The notes under the pieces were generated by a model that worked only from the letters and a program-made list of their open reading frames with translations, did not search any database and had not been told where the DNA came from. Shown one piece after another: positions 35,046 to 44,778 of a stretch of 64,000 nucleotides of DNA (position 1 is the first letter of the stretch; every line of letters starts with the position of its first letter). The position numbers and the translations under genes are program-made. Origin of the DNA: SAR202 cluster bacterium (GTDB lineage: Bacteria > Chloroflexota > Dehalococcoidia > Lucifugimonadales > VXLM01); assembly GCA_022448725.1 (NCBI GenBank), contig JAKUTR010000008.1:4806-68805 (forward strand), in the 5' to 3' direction.

Positions 35046-36986
35046 TTATTTGGTTAGCAAGTTATCGATCGGTATCGGATCAATATCGTCAGAGAGATCA
35101 AATCCAAGGATCTGTGAGAAAAAAAACAACTCAGATTCCAACACCATCTTTATATTGTGGCCGTCACGGAAGCCATGTCCTTCTCCTTCCAACGGGACAT
35201 ACGCCACAGGTATACCCTTATTCTTCAACGCACCGGCCATCCGCTCTGCCTGTACAGGGGGTACCACCATGTCATCTAGTCCCTGGAAAAGAATCACAGG
35301 TACGGACAATCTTTCAACGTAGTTGATTGGTGATCTCTTTTCATACAGATTCTTACACTCAGGGTAAGGCCCTATGAGGGAATCTAAGTATCGCGATTCA
35401 AATTTGTGAGTGTCTGTTGCTAACGCTTCCAAATCACCAATCCCATAATGACTAGCCCCCACTTTGAAAGTGTCTCGAAATGTTAAAGCAGACAGGGTCG
35501 TGTATCCCCCAGCGCTGCTACCCCTGATGATCAGTCGGTCTCCGTCTACAAGACCTTCATTAACCAAATACAGAGCACCGTATACACAATCATCAACGTC
35601 TATCACTCCCCATTTACCTTCCAATGCCCGGCGGTATGAGGTTCCGTAGCCAGAGCTACCCCGGTAGTTTACATCGAGGACAGCCAAGCCACGACTGGTC
35701 CAATACTGTATATCCATATCTAGCACAGGGGATGTCGCTGCAGTAGGCCCACCGTGGCTTAGAACAATTAGAGGAGGTTTTTCACCTAAAGGAGCCATAA
35801 AGTCAGGGTTGAGAGGAGCATAGAAGAACCCGTGAGCAAATTGCCCCTCAGTGGTCTTAAATTGGATGGCTTGGGGTTTAGAGAAGAATTCAGATCCGAG
35901 CTTGACCGCACTCGACCGCCTGATAACAGAGTACTGTCCTGTAACCAAATCCAGCTTAACTATTGATCTAGATTCAGTCGCTGACCCAGAACCAAACGCA
36001 ACCACCCTATCACTTACCTTTATACCTGACCGCGACACATCAGTGTATCCGGTTTCTATCAGATCCATAACTGACTTTTCTGGGTCCAGTATCCCAATAT
36101 GCCATACCCCGCTTTGGGAATATGAACATACGATTTTGCCGTCGGAGCAAAATCCATATAGGCTCACTCCAAATTGCCACAGGGGGACACCAAACTCGGC
36201 TTCCATCGGGAGAACTACTTCTGTTTGATTTTGTCGCCAAGAGTAGATGTTCCACCATCCAGACTGATCAGATACAAAGTGCAACACGCCTGAAGGAGAC
36301 CATTCCGGCTGACATATAGCTTCACCGGCCTCGCCGGCAATCAACTTAGGACCAGAAAGTTTATGGTGTTCGGAGAAGCTAGCTACCCAAAGAAAATTAC
36401 CATCCCAAGGCATATTCGGGTGATTCCAAGAGAGCCATGCTAGCGTTGTACCATCGGTACTCACACGTGGAGCTGCATAAAAATCCTTGCCCTGCTCAAG
36501 AATTTCTACATCTCCACCCCTTGTGGGAATCGCAACGATGGTATTAACTGGCTCGCCAGGATCAGTATGGTCCTCGCGAACACAGATTATTCTGTCACGA
36601 GAATAATCCATCTCAAGGTCGGCGTATCTCACCCCAGCATCGGGCGTCAGGGCAACTGGTTCACGACCAGGCATTTGGCAATAGAGTCGTTGGTCAACGT
36701 CGTTAATGAAATACACCGTCCCTTGGACTACTAAGAACGCGCCACCCCCATACTCATGAACCCGACTTCGAACGCTATAAGGTGATGGGGTGATATCTTC
36801 AACACCTCTCTCTGCACTGTTCCGCACCAAGACGGTACGACCGGATTCCGCCGGACGAACTTCAGTCCAATACAGGTCTTCCGCATCCATCCCAATCTGG
36901 CCAATACCGACCGACTCCGCGACTATCAAATCGGCACTGATTTCTGAATACCATGACCCATAAGGCTGGGTCTTGTAATTAGTCAT
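35046..36986 (-). CDS. Prolyl oligopeptidase family (S9) peptidase
   Basis: A 646-residue two-domain serine peptidase. Residues 1-380 form a propeller-like N-terminal domain; the C-terminal alpha/beta hydrolase holds LIVLSHGGPTAA (oxyanion region), the nucleophile Ser491 in GSSAGG, Asp572 in FQGLDDMVVPP and His604 in EGHGF. No signal peptide, so it acts in the cytoplasm, most likely as a dipeptidyl- or acylaminoacyl-peptidase. It stands alone; GGGG lies about 9 bases before the ATG. Confidence 0.9.
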   Translation of the reverse strand: MTNYKTQPYGSWYSEISADLIVAESVGIGQIGMDAEDLYWTEVRPAESGRTVLVRNSAERGVEDITPSPYSVRSRVHEYGGGAFLVVQGTVYFINDVDQRLYCQMPGREPVALTPDAGVRYADLEMDYSRDRIICVREDHTDPGEPVNTIVAIPTRGGDVEILEQGKDFYAAPRVSTDGTTLAWLSWNHPNMPWDGNFLWVASFSEHHKLSGPKLIAGEAGEAICQPEWSPSGVLHFVSDQSGWWNIYSWRQNQTEVVLPMEAEFGVPLWQFGVSLYGFCSDGKIVCSYSQSGVWHIGILDPEKSVMDLIETGYTDVSRSGIKVSDRVVAFGSGSATESRSIVKLDLVTGQYSVIRRSSAVKLGSEFFSKPQAIQFKTTEGQFAHGFFYAPLNPDFMAPLGEKPPLIVLSHGGPTAATSPVLDMDIQYWTSRGLAVLDVNYRGSSGYGTSYRRALEGKWGVIDVDDCVYGALYLVNEGLVDGDRLIIRGSSAGGYTTLSALTFRDTFKVGASHYGIGDLEALATDTHKFESRYLDSLIGPYPECKNLYEKRSPINYVERLSVPVILFQGLDDMVVPPVQAERMAGALKNKGIPVAYVPLEGEGHGFRDGHNIKMVLESELFFFSQILGFDLSDDIDPIPIDNLLTK

Positions 36987-37141
36987 AATTTAAAGCCCCG
37001 GAGAAAGGTTTGTACACGTGTTGAAAATCCTTCCGCCGCGAGTAGGATATCCACCAAATGAGTAACCTGTAGATACCCTCGTATTTCCAAATCCTGACTC
37101 TTACTACTTCTGTAAGATGGAATTAGCACTCTCTGCCGACA

Positions 37142-37873
37142 TCAAGCTAAAACCCCATTGTCATTACTTTCTTTGCGAGTCCGCAAATAATCCAAAAACC
37201 GAGTTTCCATCTGCGGCTTGCTGACGAAAATCCCACGTCGAGCGGTTGTAATCGTGGAGCTAGACTGTTGCTCAACACCTCGTTGAATCATACAAAAATG
37301 GACCGCCTGCACAACAACGATAACTCCCATCGGTTTTAGATGCTTGTCGATTGCACGGGCAATCTGCTGTGTCATCCTTTCCTGCACTTGTAGTCTCCGA
37401 GAGAAGAGAGTAACAACTCTAGATATCTTGGAAAGCCCTGTCACAATTTTGCTGGTGGGGTTTGGAATATAGGCTACGTGGGCAACTCCCCTGAACGGAG
37501 CAATATGGTGCTCACAAGTTGAAGTGAAAGCGATATTATCGACCATTATCATATCTTCAGAACCAACCGGGTAGTCGTCATCTTCCAGTTTAAAGATGAC
37601 GTTGAGGTGTTCTTCGGGATCAATTGCGCTTCCCTCGGTATAAGTTAGCAAAGCTTCTGCCCAGCGCTCCGGGGTCTTTTGCAATCCCGCCCGTGTAGGG
37701 TCTTCACCGAGCGTTTTCAAAACGTCCCTGAGTATGGGCGCAAGTTGTTCAATACGTGCTTGAAGAGCATCATCCTTAGGATGCTTAGTTGACACAGAGA
37801 CGATCTCGGGGGTGGAATCAACACCTGAGTCGTTCATTTCCTGTATGTCGCGTAACTCGTCGGAGTTTCCCAT
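37142..37873 (-). CDS. folE: GTP cyclohydrolase I
   Basis: Converts GTP to 7,8-dihydroneopterin triphosphate. 243 residues: the zinc ligands Cys120, His123 and Cys194 (TCEHHIAPFRG, HFCMIQRGV) and the signatures GLQKTPERWA and LSKISRVVTLFSRRLQVQERMTQQIA are intact. A non-conserved N-terminus of about 35 residues precedes the catalytic domain. GAGGTG lies 5 bases before ATG 37873, so this start is used although it overlaps the preceding gene by 40 bases; an internal ATG at 37837 has an ATGA overlap but poor spacing. Last gene of the pterin operon. Confidence 0.93.
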   Translation of the reverse strand: MGNSDELRDIQEMNDSGVDSTPEIVSVSTKHPKDDALQARIEQLAPILRDVLKTLGEDPTRAGLQKTPERWAEALLTYTEGSAIDPEEHLNVIFKLEDDDYPVGSEDMIMVDNIAFTSTCEHHIAPFRGVAHVAYIPNPTSKIVTGLSKISRVVTLFSRRLQVQERMTQQIARAIDKHLKPMGVIVVVQAVHFCMIQRGVEQQSSSTITTARRGIFVSKPQMETRFLDYLRTRKESNDNGVLA

Positions 37874-38241
37874 AACCGCACCTCACTAACAGCCAGACCT
37901 TGGGATTCAGCCTGTTCATAAATTAGGCGAGCAATATTTTCTGCAGTCGGGTTATCATCAAGTACAAACACTGGCTCTTGAGCACTTTCAAACACTGAAA
38001 CGAACACATCGTCTTTATTAAGGATCATACGATGATCCAGGTTTTGATCAATCCACCCTTTAACAGTCTCTTGAACATCTGCGAAGTCTCTTACCATACC
38101 CAGATCGTCGAGATCGCAAGCTGTAACATCAATTTCAAGATGCCCATTATGTCCGTGTAAATAACGGCACTTACCCTTATGGTTCAGCAATCTGTGTCCA
38201 TAGCAAAATTCGATGGCCTTGGTAATTTTGTACTCAGCCAT
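37834..38241 (-). CDS. queD: 6-pyruvoyl/6-carboxy-tetrahydropterin synthase family protein (QueD-like)
   Basis: A 135-residue PTPS-fold enzyme. Zinc His are His16, His29 and His31 (FCYGHRLLN, LHGHNGH), the catalytic Cys is Cys25, the Asp-His pair Asp69-His70 (NLDHRMILN) and the pterin-anchoring Glu is Glu125 (RLWETPTSYATY). The full catalytic set suggests conversion of dihydroneopterin triphosphate, to 6-carboxytetrahydropterin (queuosine path) or to 6-pyruvoyltetrahydropterin (biopterin path). The C-terminal motif favours the QueD subgroup; the neighbouring SDR favours the biopterin type. TAATG overlap with the SDR gene. Confidence 0.88.
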   Translation of the reverse strand: MAEYKITKAIEFCYGHRLLNHKGKCRYLHGHNGHLEIDVTACDLDDLGMVRDFADVQETVKGWIDQNLDHRMILNKDDVFVSVFESAQEPVFVLDDNPTAENIARLIYEQAESQGLAVSEVRLWETPTSYATYRK

Positions 38242-39002
38242 TACTCTGCCCTAGCCCCGGCGAGATGTCTCCCAGAATCAACACGGACCACCTCACCAGT
38301 GATAGTCTCACTTCTCAGTAACGACACTATGAACTCGGCCATCTCCTCTGTGGATGACTCACGTTTTAATGGTGTGTGATCAACCACGGCTTTCCGCCAC
38401 ACCGCTTCCTCTATGTCAGGAGGCCGCATCGTCGGGCCAGGCGCAATCGTGTTCACCAATACACCATGCTCTGCGAGCTCAACAGCAAATGCTCTGGTCA
38501 TGAATTCAATTGATGCCTTGGCGGTAAGGTATGGCAAATAATTTCTATACGGTGTCTCTGAGGAGGCCCAATCACTGAACTGTATGATGTGCCCACGAGT
38601 TGGACCAGAATTTGACATCATTACTCGAGATGCGTGCAATGCTAAAAGGTAACTCCCCTTCGCGAAGGACATGGCCTCATCCCAAGACTCCGAGTTTAAG
38701 GAGTCATAGGGCGTACGAGGAAAGTCAGACGCCAGGTTAACAACGAATGACAAATCACCGAGATCTACCTGAGTTTTCTGAATAAGTTTCTTAACCTCTG
38801 CCTCATTGGCAAGATCAGCCTGTATGAGGGTAACTCGCTCAACCTTGTCACTCAGCCCTTCGCGTAAGGCTTCAGCCTCTTTTCGAGAAGACCTATAGGT
38901 GATTGCCAAGTTCACACCTTCACTAGCCAATCGACTAGCTACAACCGCTCCCATACGCCTCGCCCCTGCCACAATAACACCTTTTCCTGCTAGCTCAATC
39001 AC
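38241..39002 (-). CDS. SDR family oxidoreductase, possible pteridine reductase
   Basis: A 253-residue short-chain dehydrogenase. The cofactor loop reads VAGARRMGAVVASRL, close to the Arg-containing loop of pteridine reductases (TGxxxRxG) that favours NADPH. Ser in FSDWASS and Tyr-x-x-x-Lys in LPYLTAKAS (near residue 175) complete the triad. It is the first gene of an overlapping run with PTPS and GTP cyclohydrolase I, which strongly suggests a pterin substrate (sepiapterin-, 6-pyruvoyl-tetrahydropterin- or dihydropterin-like). The exact reaction is inference. Confidence 0.82.
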   Translation of the reverse strand: MIELAGKGVIVAGARRMGAVVASRLASEGVNLAITYRSSRKEAEALREGLSDKVERVTLIQADLANEAEVKKLIQKTQVDLGDLSFVVNLASDFPRTPYDSLNSESWDEAMSFAKGSYLLALHASRVMMSNSGPTRGHIIQFSDWASSETPYRNYLPYLTAKASIEFMTRAFAVELAEHGVLVNTIAPGPTMRPPDIEEAVWRKAVVDHTPLKRESSTEEMAEFIVSLLRSETITGEVVRVDSGRHLAGARAE

Positions 39003-39092
39003 AACATTAATACCTCAAGATACATGTTAGCGAATGAAACTATTACACGTATAGTGGTAACAATGTAGATCCTACTAATATATGGTGTCCCC

Positions 39093-39139
39093 CTAACAAC
39101 TCTAACTAAACCTTCAACGAATTTTAACTTCCCGTTAAC
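39093..39139 (+). promoter_or_regulatory. Candidate PhoP-type direct-repeat operator upstream of pstS
   Basis: Five repeats of the form (C/T)(T/C)AAC begin at 39093, 39102, 39114, 39124 and 39135 (steps of 9, 12, 10 and 11 bases). PhoB/PhoP regulators bind tandem repeats about one helical turn apart, so this is a plausible Pho box. A TATTCT at about 39163 may be the -10. The remaining bases of this 233-base gap show nothing else I can name. Confidence 0.45.
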
Positions 39140-39235
39140 ACGATTTGTGCAATATTTCACATATTCTGTATCGGTGTGCGAATTACTAACCCTTGGTTCC
39201 AGCGAACATCACCAATCCTTGGAGGTAAATAGAAG

Positions 39236-40159
39236 TTGAAGAATAGTGAGCCGCTACTAGTTGTAACAATAGCATTGCTGCTCGCTGTACTAGCATGTAG
39301 TAATAATCCACCTTCTGATTCAAACTCCCTTACTGGAACGATCGAGGTCGACGGATCGAGTACCGTTTTCCCAATTAGCGAAGCCGTAGCAGAAGAATTC
39401 AACAAAGCACATCCGAAAGTGCGGGTGAATGTAGGTGTATCTGGAACAGGCGGAGGTTTCAAACGTTTCACAGTTGGCGATAGTGACATATCTGATGCTT
39501 CCCGGCCCATGAAAACCAAAGAGCACGATGATGCCGCTAAGAACCAGATTGACTACTACGAACTACGCGTAGGGACTGATGGACTGTCTGTTGTGGTAAG
39601 CACGCAAAACGATTTCGCCAGATGCTTGACCGTTGAGGAACTTAAGCAAATTTGGGATACAGGTTCCACTGTTAAAAAATGGAACCAGATCCGATCAACT
39701 TTTCCGGACAGGCCAATCCGGCTCTATGGTCCTGACACTGACTCTGGCACATTCGACTTCTTTACCGCTGAGATCAATGGTGAAGCTCAGGTAAGCAGAT
39801 CTGACTACACAGCGAGTGCAGATGACAATGTTCTAGTCCAGGGCATCTCAGGTGACCGAAATGCTCTCGGCTACTTTGGTTACGCCTACTACTTAGAAAA
39901 CGCAGACAAGCTTAATCTAGTAGCAATCGATGCTGGTGATGGATGTGTTGTCCCAGATCCTAGCAACATTCTCTCCGGTGAGTACAAGCCTCTTACAAGG
40001 CCTCTATTCATCTACGTCAACAAGAACAGCCTAGAGCGTCCCGAGGTCAAGACCTTTGTAACCTTCTACCTTGAGAATGCTGAAGCGCTAACTCGCGAGG
40101 TAGGGTATGTTCCCCTTGAGTCTACTGGATACAAAGTAAGCCTCGAACTTATCAAATAG
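39236..40159 (+). CDS. pstS: Phosphate ABC transporter substrate-binding lipoprotein
   Basis: A 307-residue lipoprotein starting at TTG with GGAGGT 10 bases upstream. The signal peptide ends in a lipobox (LAVLAC). The mature part has DGSSTVFPISEAVAEEF, GVSGTGGGFKRFTVGDSDISDASRP, and GPDTDSGTFDFF, all phosphate-contact segments of PstS. It captures phosphate outside the membrane for the PstCAB transporter encoded next. Confidence 0.95.
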   Translation: MKNSEPLLVVTIALLLAVLACSNNPPSDSNSLTGTIEVDGSSTVFPISEAVAEEFNKAHPKVRVNVGVSGTGGGFKRFTVGDSDISDASRPMKTKEHDDAAKNQIDYYELRVGTDGLSVVVSTQNDFARCLTVEELKQIWDTGSTVKKWNQIRSTFPDRPIRLYGPDTDSGTFDFFTAEINGEAQVSRSDYTASADDNVLVQGISGDRNALGYFGYAYYLENADKLNLVAIDAGDGCVVPDPSNILSGEYKPLTRPLFIYVNKNSLERPEVKTFVTFYLENAEALTREVGYVPLESTGYKVSLELIK

Positions 40160-40191
40160 ATAGAACATCGGAGTTACCGTAAAGTGTCGAT

Positions 40192-41133
40192 GTGACTGTA
40201 CCATTAATGTCTGACCCGACCACAGACGACGGCGAACCTCGTTTCAGGAGACGGAGCAAAACCTGGGAAGGAGGTGCCGTCAAGTGGCTTTTCTTGGCAT
40301 GCGCGCTAGTCTCAATTCTGACCACTGTTGGCATTTTAGTGAGCCTGGTAATCAACGCCTGGGGCTTCTTTACTGAAATCCCAATCTGGGATTACCTTTT
40401 TGGCACTCGGTGGTCACCGATTCTAAAACCACGAGATTACGGCGTCTTACCCCTAGTCTCTGGTACGTTATTGGTAACATTAATCGGTGCCCTCGTAGCC
40501 GTCCCTATTGGCCTAGCTAGTGCAATTTTTCTTTCAGAATACGCTCCAGATCGACTACGTCGAATTATAAAACCCGTACTCGAAATCTTAGGCGGCATCC
40601 CCACCGTAGTCTACGGTTATTTCGCTCTCACATGGGTAACTCCTCAAATACAGAAGATTTTGCCAGATTTACTAGTCTTTAATGCCCTCAGTGCAGGGCT
40701 GGTACTTGGCTTAATGATCATTCCCATGGTCTCATCGCTTAGCGAAGACGCTATGCTTGCGGTACCTCGTTCACTTAAACAAGCCGCCTACGCCCTCGGT
40801 GCTACTCGACTAGAGGTCTCTATCTCAATCGTGGTGCCCGCCGCCCTTTCAGGGGTAATCGCAGCCTGCATCATAGGAATCTCGCGTGCCATTGGGGAAA
40901 CAATGCTAGTTACGATAGCTGCTGGGGCAACTCCTAAACTCACCTTGAACCCTCTTGAAAGCATCCAAACCATGACGGCATATATTGTCCAGTTGAGCCT
41001 TGGGGAAACACCACATGGCTCCCTGGAATTCAACACGATCTTTGCCGTTGGACTACTATTGTTCTTTATGACTCTAGTAATGAATGTGGGTGGACACTAC
41101 GTGGTTAGACGATGGGGGTTACGATACGAATGA
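40192..41133 (+). CDS. pstC: Phosphate ABC transporter permease PstC
   Basis: A 313-residue membrane protein with six segments and the permease EAA-type loop ([29 protein letters not shown]). [30 protein letters not shown] and [14 protein letters not shown] are typical of PstC. The start is uncertain: GTG 40192 or ATG 40207. It overlaps pstA (ATGA). Confidence 0.93.
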   Translation: MTVPLMSDPTTDDGEPRFRRRSKTWEGGAVKWLFLACALVSILTTVGILVSLVINAWGFFTEIPIWDYLFGTRWSPILKPRDYGVLPLVSGTLLVTLIGALVAVPIGLASAIFLSEYAPDRLRRIIKPVLEILGGIPTVVYGYFALTWVTPQIQKILPDLLVFNALSAGLVLGLMIIPMVSSLSEDAMLAVPRSLKQAAYALGATRLEVSISIVVPAALSGVIAACIIGISRAIGETMLVTIAAGATPKLTLNPLESIQTMTAYIVQLSLGETPHGSLEFNTIFAVGLLLFFMTLVMNVGGHYVVRRWGLRYE

Positions 41134-42008
41134 GATCTCCTTCAAGCTTCAATCATCATCTAGGGCGTCGTAAGATACTCGGTTCAATCGCTTTGGTAAT
41201 GTTTATGAGCTCGGTAGTTGTAGGAATCTTAGGACTTGTAGTGTTGCTCGCACAGATTCTATTCCAGGGTTTGGAATGGCTGAGTCCCGAATTGATCTTC
41301 AACTTCCCTTCAAGACACCCGGAGCAGGCTGGCCTTAAAGCAGCTATCTTCGGCACGGTCTGGCTAATGGGTCTAACAGCAGCCTTCACTGTCCCGGTTG
41401 GTGTGGGAGCTGCTATCTATCTTGAGGAATATGCGTCCGAGAACTGGCTTACCCGCCTGATTGAAGTCAATATTGCCAACCTTGCAGGGGTACCATCAAT
41501 TGTCTATGGTCTATTAGGTTTAGCCCTTTTCGTACAGTGGTTAAGCATGGGGCGTAGCGTCTTGGCTGGCGCTCTAACAATGTCTCTACTTGTGCTCCCA
41601 ATTGTTATCCTAGCATCGCGGGAAGCCATCAAAGCTGTTCCAGAAACGTATCGCCAAGCTGCATTCGCTCTTGGTGCAACCAAATGGGAAGTAGTACGGA
41701 GCGTAGTGTTGCCATCTGCCTCTCCCGGCGTCCTGACGGGCATAATCTTAGCAATGTCACGTGCTATAGGGGAAACAGCTCCGGTGATTGCGATCAGTGC
41801 TCTTGTCTATTTAACCTTTATCCCACAGAATCCTCTGGACAGATTCACCGTCTTGCCAATACAAATTTTTAACTGGATAGCAAGGCCACAAGAGGATTTC
41901 CGAGGGCTAGCAGCGGGAGGAATCATCGTTCTTCTAATTATTCTACTGTCTATGAATGCTCTGGCAGTATTCCTACGTAACAGATACCAGAAACAGTCAG
42001 TTGAATAG
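41130..42008 (+). CDS. pstA: Phosphate ABC transporter permease PstA
   Basis: A 292-residue membrane protein. I use ATG 41130, whose last bases overlap the pstC stop (ATGA), instead of the upstream 41112. It has [38 protein letters not shown] and the coupling loop [40 protein letters not shown], the hallmarks of PstA. It pairs with PstC to form the channel. Confidence 0.93.
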   Translation: MRSPSSFNHHLGRRKILGSIALVMFMSSVVVGILGLVVLLAQILFQGLEWLSPELIFNFPSRHPEQAGLKAAIFGTVWLMGLTAAFTVPVGVGAAIYLEEYASENWLTRLIEVNIANLAGVPSIVYGLLGLALFVQWLSMGRSVLAGALTMSLLVLPIVILASREAIKAVPETYRQAAFALGATKWEVVRSVVLPSASPGVLTGIILAMSRAIGETAPVIAISALVYLTFIPQNPLDRFTVLPIQIFNWIARPQEDFRGLAAGGIIVLLIILLSMNALAVFLRNRYQKQSVE

Positions 42009-42020
42009 CAAAGGAGCAGG

Positions 42021-42863
42021 ATGACTGAGACTCGCGAAGGTTTGGATGCACCAACCGTACCCAAGTTGTTTGTCAACGAGCACACTGCATCTGATGAATC
42101 GAATACAGTGATTGATGTTAACAAACTAGACGTCCACTATGGCACATTCTGCGCGGTCCGTGGTGTCAGTATGAAGATCAAAGAGAATCGTGTAACCGCG
42201 TTCATTGGACCGTCTGGATGCGGCAAAAGTACTGTACTTCGTTGTTTTAACCGCATGAACGACCTGATCCCCGGAGCACGCGTCACTGGTGAAATCAATT
42301 TTTTTGGTCAGGATCTGTACGCCGCTGAGGTCGATCCGACAGAAATGCGGTCACGTGTTGGGATGGTATTCCAAAAACCGAACCCCTTCCCGAAATCAAT
42401 ATATGACAACGTTGCCTTTGGACTGAAAGTTAATGGATACACCGGTAACTACCCTGATGCAGTTGAACGATCCCTCAAACGAGCTGCTCTGTGGGGTGAG
42501 GTTAAGGATCGACTTAAAGAAAACGCTCTTCAACTATCCGGCGGTCAACAACAGCGCTTATGCATCGCCAGAGCGCTAGCTCCAGAACCAGAAGTCCTCC
42601 TGATGGATGAGCCTGCATCGGCACTTGACCCAATCTCAACTTTAGCTATTGAACAACTCATCAACGACCTCTGTAAGGACGTGTCTATTATCATAGTTAC
42701 TCACAACATGCAGCAAGCAGCACGAGTATCCCATGAAACCGCATTCTTCATGGTTAACGATGATCGAGCTGGATACCTTGTCGAATTTGACGACACCTCG
42801 AAAATTTTCACCAACCCGAACGACGAACGGACTGAAGCGTACATAACTGGCCGGTTTAGTTAG
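42021..42863 (+). CDS. pstB: Phosphate ABC transporter ATPase PstB
   Basis: A 280-residue ATPase: Walker [10 protein letters not shown], the PstB-specific [18 protein letters not shown] and [18 protein letters not shown], signature LSGGQQQR, Walker [14 protein letters not shown] and the H-loop [14 protein letters not shown]. An extra N-terminal stretch of about 30 residues precedes the usual start. AGGAGC lies 5 bases before the ATG. Confidence 0.95.
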   Translation: MTETREGLDAPTVPKLFVNEHTASDESNTVIDVNKLDVHYGTFCAVRGVSMKIKENRVTAFIGPSGCGKSTVLRCFNRMNDLIPGARVTGEINFFGQDLYAAEVDPTEMRSRVGMVFQKPNPFPKSIYDNVAFGLKVNGYTGNYPDAVERSLKRAALWGEVKDRLKENALQLSGGQQQRLCIARALAPEPEVLLMDEPASALDPISTLAIEQLINDLCKDVSIIIVTHNMQQAARVSHETAFFMVNDDRAGYLVEFDDTSKIFTNPNDERTEAYITGRFS

Positions 42864-42874
42864 GGAGTGTAACG

Positions 42875-43540
42875 ATGCTTCGATCAGAGTTCCACGCGGA
42901 CCTACAGAAACTTCAAGATGACCTAATGAACTTAGGGAGCATGGTAGAAAAGGCAACGATTAAAGCAATTGATGCCTTAAAGACTCGGGATCTTGTCCTG
43001 TCCCAAAAGATCATTGAAGAAGATGACGTAATTGATGACATTCGTTACGAGATCGAAGCCCGCTGCGAAGATCTAATAGCTAAACAGCAACCGCTAGCAA
43101 CTGATTTGAGACTCATAATCGCGATAATGCACATCGTTGGCGAACTTGAACGTATCGGAGACTACGCTGAAGGCGTTGCTAAAATCAGCTTGGCAATGGG
43201 GGACGAAGCGCCTCTGAAGCCACTAATTGACATACCTCGGATGGCTCAGAAGGCTAGCTTAATGACTCGCCAGAGTCTCGATGCTCTAGTCCAGCGCGAC
43301 GTGGACCTAGCAATCACCGTCGCTGAAAGTGACGATGAGGTTGATGCTCTATACGACCAGATTTTCCGAGAATTAGTGACCTTTATGATTGAGGACCCTC
43401 GGACGATCCAGAGAGCAACATACCTTCTATGGGTCGCACACGATCTTGAACGTATAGCCGACCGAGCTACCAACATAGCTGAGAGGGTCGTTTACCTTGT
43501 AACTGGTGAATTATCAAAACTTAAAGAAATCTTCCCGTAG
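42875..43540 (+). CDS. phoU: Phosphate transport regulator PhoU
   Basis: A 221-residue all-helical protein with two PhoU repeats, each with the metal-binding ExxxD pattern (ERIGDYAEGVAKI near residue 92, ERIADRATNIAERVVYL near residue 195). PhoU links PstSCAB activity to the PhoR/PhoP two-component system, whose genes are not in this window. GGGAG lies 7 bases before the ATG. The 245-base gap that follows lies between convergent genes and holds no gene I can see. Confidence 0.95.
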   Translation: MLRSEFHADLQKLQDDLMNLGSMVEKATIKAIDALKTRDLVLSQKIIEEDDVIDDIRYEIEARCEDLIAKQQPLATDLRLIIAIMHIVGELERIGDYAEGVAKISLAMGDEAPLKPLIDIPRMAQKASLMTRQSLDALVQRDVDLAITVAESDDEVDALYDQIFRELVTFMIEDPRTIQRATYLLWVAHDLERIADRATNIAERVVYLVTGELSKLKEIFP

Positions 43541-43785
43541 CCAGAGAGAATACAACCCAATATAATTACACGAACGAGCACTGAATCCCCCGGAACGTTC
43601 GGTCTGGTCTCTATCGCTGACAGGCGTACCTACGGTCCACGAGATGACCAGTGATAAACGCTTAATGGTCGGTAACACATTAGCCTCTGGTCTTATCATC
43701 ACACCTATGATCTATGCTGTACGACACCGCCCGGGGCTGTGCATTAATCTAGAATTAGATACTAGTAGACTACCGAATTATCAGC

Positions 43786-44778
43786 CTACTTTTTGGCTTC
43801 CGTAAATACCCCCAATAAGGTAGCCATCCGAAGGGCCTTCTCAACTGACACAACCCGCGGTCCGTCAAGACTGAGTGTTACTGTGGCACTTTCGTCTTTT
43901 CGCAATGTGAAAGAACGTTCACCATCAAAGGCAATAGTGGAGGGTGTAAGACCCACATCGTATCTAGCATCTGGCTTCATTGGCCACCAATCTTGTATAG
44001 GTACAGAGGTCACAGAGCCAGGCGCCACTGGTGCGTTCACAACAATATCTCCATCACCCAACACGACCTGTACGCCTTCGCCCAATGGCACAGGTAAGCG
44101 GCCACCAATAGATGAAAGTCCTATAGCATCTGAGTCGGTCCTTGCCAGAAAGACCTCATGGATAGTCCCCATATTCCACACAGCCCGTGAACCCACAAAC
44201 TGTTCTCTAGTCACCGCAATGTCTACCAGTGCGATGTCTTTGAACTCACCATCTACATATACATCTAGTTTTGGAGCAGTTGTTACTACTTTATCTAGAT
44301 TGACAACTCTGGATGCGACAACGCCAGCAGCCAGTCCCGCAACGGTACCCTCAATCATTTTGGGGAATACATTATTGGTACCAGTAGATATGGGAACAAT
44401 CGGCACATTGAGAGACTCCTTTGCAACTAGTCGATTAGTCCCATCCCCACCTAACGTAATAAGACATCCGACCCCCATATCCCGCATCCTACTAGCAGCG
44501 CGAGTTGAATCAATCTCATCATTGAACACGGGCATATCCAGAAATTCAACACTCAATGACAAGGAATTATTACTGATTGCACCACTGCCCAACATACCCA
44601 CATCCGGCATGAAAATAACTCTCTTAACGCCCGTCGCCTCCAAGCCAACCAACACTCGACGCAAAATATTAACTTTCTCAGGATTGCTTACAAAGCGACC
44701 ATGCGCAACCAACCGGCGAATGTCCTTACCCGCAGCGGGGTTCGCAATAATCCCTACAGTTGAATCTCCAGTAGTCAT
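43786..44778 (-). CDS. AcoX-like ATP-NAD kinase family protein
   Basis: A 330-residue member of the NAD kinase-like fold related to AcoX. GIIANPAAGKDIRRLVAHG at the N-terminus, the GGDG kinase motif in CLITLGGDGTNRLVA near residue 108, and PISTGTNNVFP. AcoX proteins occur in acetoin clusters but their reaction is unknown. I use ATG 44778, whose first base is the last of the upstream stop (TAATG), instead of 44790. Part of the HEAT / PLP lyase / hydroxyacyl-CoA dehydrogenase operon. Confidence 0.8.
   Translation of the reverse strand: MTTGDSTVGIIANPAAGKDIRRLVAHGRFVSNPEKVNILRRVLVGLEATGVKRVIFMPDVGMLGSGAISNNSLSLSVEFLDMPVFNDEIDSTRAASRMRDMGVGCLITLGGDGTNRLVAKESLNVPIVPISTGTNNVFPKMIEGTVAGLAAGVVASRVVNLDKVVTTAPKLDVYVDGEFKDIALVDIAVTREQFVGSRAVWNMGTIHEVFLARTDSDAIGLSSIGGRLPVPLGEGVQVVLGDGDIVVNAPVAPGSVTSVPIQDWWPMKPDARYDVGLTPSTIAFDGERSFTLRKDESATVTLSLDGPRVVSVEKALRMATLLGVFTEAKK

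Noticed and set aside
37142-38241. Straightforward assignment of folE and queD to queuosine synthesis
   Set aside because: No queC, queE or queF is visible and a pteridine-reductase-like SDR heads the operon, so I leave the product open.
43541-43785. Possible small RNA gene in the gap after phoU
   Set aside because: Only a short GAACGTTC palindrome and no promoter-terminator pair could be found between these convergent genes.
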